DNA of 64,000 nt, from contig CP054182.1 in assembly GCA_015709675.1 (NCBI GenBank), positions 186,001 through 250,000 of the forward strand, given 5' to 3'. Under the pieces are notes generated by a model. It was not told the origin of the DNA, searched no databases, and was given only the letters and a program-made list of their open reading frames with translations. Source of the stretch: Ignavibacteriales bacterium (GTDB taxonomy: Bacteria; Bacteroidota; Ignavibacteria; Ignavibacteriales; Ignavibacteriaceae). Both the position numbers and the translations under genes were made by a program. Each line of letters begins with the position of its first letter. Position 1 is the first letter of the stretch. Shown here in pieces: positions 63,045 through 64,000 of the stretch.

Positions 63045-64000
63045 TCACCTCAACAGAATCATTTTCTTTGTTGCGGAGTATTCCGCTTTTCCCTCACTTG
63101 CCTGGGCGCGCATGCTGATGAAATAAATTCCGCTCGCCAGTCCGCTGGCTTCAAAAGAACGCGTATAATAACCCGCCTCCTGTTTTTCATCTGCAAGTAA
63201 AGCAACCACCCCACCAAGAGCGTTATATACTTCGATTTTTACTGATGCTGCTTCGGGGAGCTGGTAGCTGATTTTCGTGGCGGGATTAAACGGATTCGGA
63301 TAATTCTGCTCCAATGCATATTCGGCCGGCACTGACTGCCCGTCTGCTATATCCGTTGAGACCAGCACAAAATCCAGATTACTGAAATTAAAATTACCGC
63401 TGTAAAATCTGACCGTCAGTTTGTGTGTTCCCGCGCTTAGCTGCACGTTTGAAAGCTGCACTGTCTGCCAGTTTTGCCACCCGCCGGTTGCCGGAACCTG
63501 AATAAATCCACCGAGCGGAGTGCCGTTCATCAGCAGAAAAATACTTCCTCCGGCTGACTGCGCGGCCACGTTCAGATCAATGTTATATACACCAGTGGTG
63601 TTAACCGTAACCGTATAACTCAGCCATTCGTTATTGCTGATCCACCCGACATTATATCCGTTGGAGGCAAAGTCGGAACACTGCTCTATATCAACACCGT
63701 CATTCCGGTAAAGAAATCCGCTGTTGTAGCTCCCGCCGCCGGTATTCTGAAAATCGGTATCAAAATATGCTGTGTTATGTTTTCCCATATCATAATTCAC
63801 GGCAAAGATGTTGCCGGGTATTATATTCGGAGCATAAGCAGTAGTCTGACTGCTGAAAGGCTGTCCCAGTAACGCATGAACATAATCTTTATTATATGTG
63901 CAGTTTTCAATTTTCAGATTGTTGACCTGTGTCATCAGAGCGTTATATGCATACGTTTCTGAAGGACGCGCGCCCGACCCGCCCCAGTAATTAAGCAGCG
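63045..64000 (-). CDS. T9SS cargo protein with CBM6-like domain, 5' part outside window
   Basis: The last 318 or so codons of a minus-strand gene whose frame stays open to the window edge (it reads LLNYWGGSGARPSETYAYNA before the first internal ATG at 63935, which is therefore not the start). The visible part has the end of a possible catalytic domain (NYWGGSG), then a carbohydrate-binding module of the CBM6 type: VDIEQCSDFASNGYNVGWIS, NNEWLSYTVTVNTTGVYNID, GGWQNWQTVQLSNVQL, AGTHKLTVRFYSGNFNFSNL. The last 85 residues are a T9SS signal (YALEQNYPNPFNPATKISYQ, VKIEVYNALGGVVALL, GIYFISMRAQA). The whole is likely a secreted polysaccharide-degrading enzyme, but the catalytic family cannot be told from this piece. 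Confidence 0.78.
   Translation of the reverse strand, partial: LLNYWGGSGARPSETYAYNALMTQVNNLKIENCTYNKDYVHALLGQPFSSQTTAYAPNIIPGNIFAVNYDMGKHNTAYFDTDFQNTGGGSYNSGFLYRNDGVDIEQCSDFASNGYNVGWISNNEWLSYTVTVNTTGVYNIDLNVAAQSAGGSIFLLMNGTPLGGFIQVPATGGWQNWQTVQLSNVQLSAGTHKLTVRFYSGNFNFSNLDFVLVSTDIADGQSVPAEYALEQNYPNPFNPATKISYQLPEAASVKIEVYNALGGVVALLADEKQEAGYYTRSFEASGLASGIYFISMRAQASEGKAEYSATKKMILLR

Overview
The window looks like a piece of chromosome from a Bacteroidota-type bacterium, most likely of the Ignavibacteria or a neighbouring lineage. This is inferred from many secreted proteins ending in the type IX secretion (T9SS) C-terminal signal with the core motif NYPNPFNP, a PorV-like outer-membrane protein, a promoter of the -33 TTG / -7 TAnnTTTG type, and weak or absent Shine-Dalgarno sites before many genes. 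No rRNA, tRNA or CRISPR array was seen.

Layout. 1-4408: the start of a secreted protein cut by the window edge, then a minus-strand haem operon (GyrI-like protein, hemD, hemE, hemN). 4409-14584: two outer-membrane beta-barrel proteins (one PorV-like) and a 2380-residue surface protein built of about 17 carboxypeptidase-regulatory-like repeats. 14799-23137 (plus strand): an amidohydrolase and its tandem paralogue that has lost every metal ligand, a lipoprotein on the other strand, then a propeller lipoprotein, an FAD oxidoreductase, a heavy-metal/manganese-type exporter and a prolyl-oligopeptidase-like hydrolase. 23138-27528: an AT-rich accessory island with an AbiEi-type antitoxin homologue that has no AbiEii partner, followed by a 752-residue GTPase-like protein whose N-terminus resembles an integrase arm-binding domain; both genes have inverted-repeat operator candidates, and hairpin repeats flank the island. 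27529-32909: three T9SS cargo proteins. 33297-36273: a UbiA prenyltransferase gene broken by a frameshift in a TA tract, divergent from an acyl-CoA ligase. 36635-57974: three giant T9SS proteins, two of them in a duplicated two-gene cassette. 58026-62525: a CheY-like regulator and a NarL-type two-component system with a propeller sensor kinase. 63045-64000: the 3' part of a T9SS protein with a CBM6-like domain, possibly a glycoside hydrolase.

How it fits together. Much of the window serves the cell surface: cargo with T9SS signals, a PorV-family protein that could take part in their export, very large modular adhesin-like proteins, and a periplasmic sensor kinase. The haem operon and the UbiA and acyl-CoA ligase genes are housekeeping or lipid metabolism.

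Intergenic DNA is unusually rich in small repeats of at least four kinds: covarying hairpins with a conserved tail, 7-bp period arrays, GC-rich palindromes, and 50-bp or 107-bp tandem units. The best candidates for something undescribed are the AbiEi/arm-GTPase island, the roughly 105-residue module found eight times in the three giant proteins, the metal-less amidohydrolase paralogue, and the nested inverted repeat at 27314-27405.
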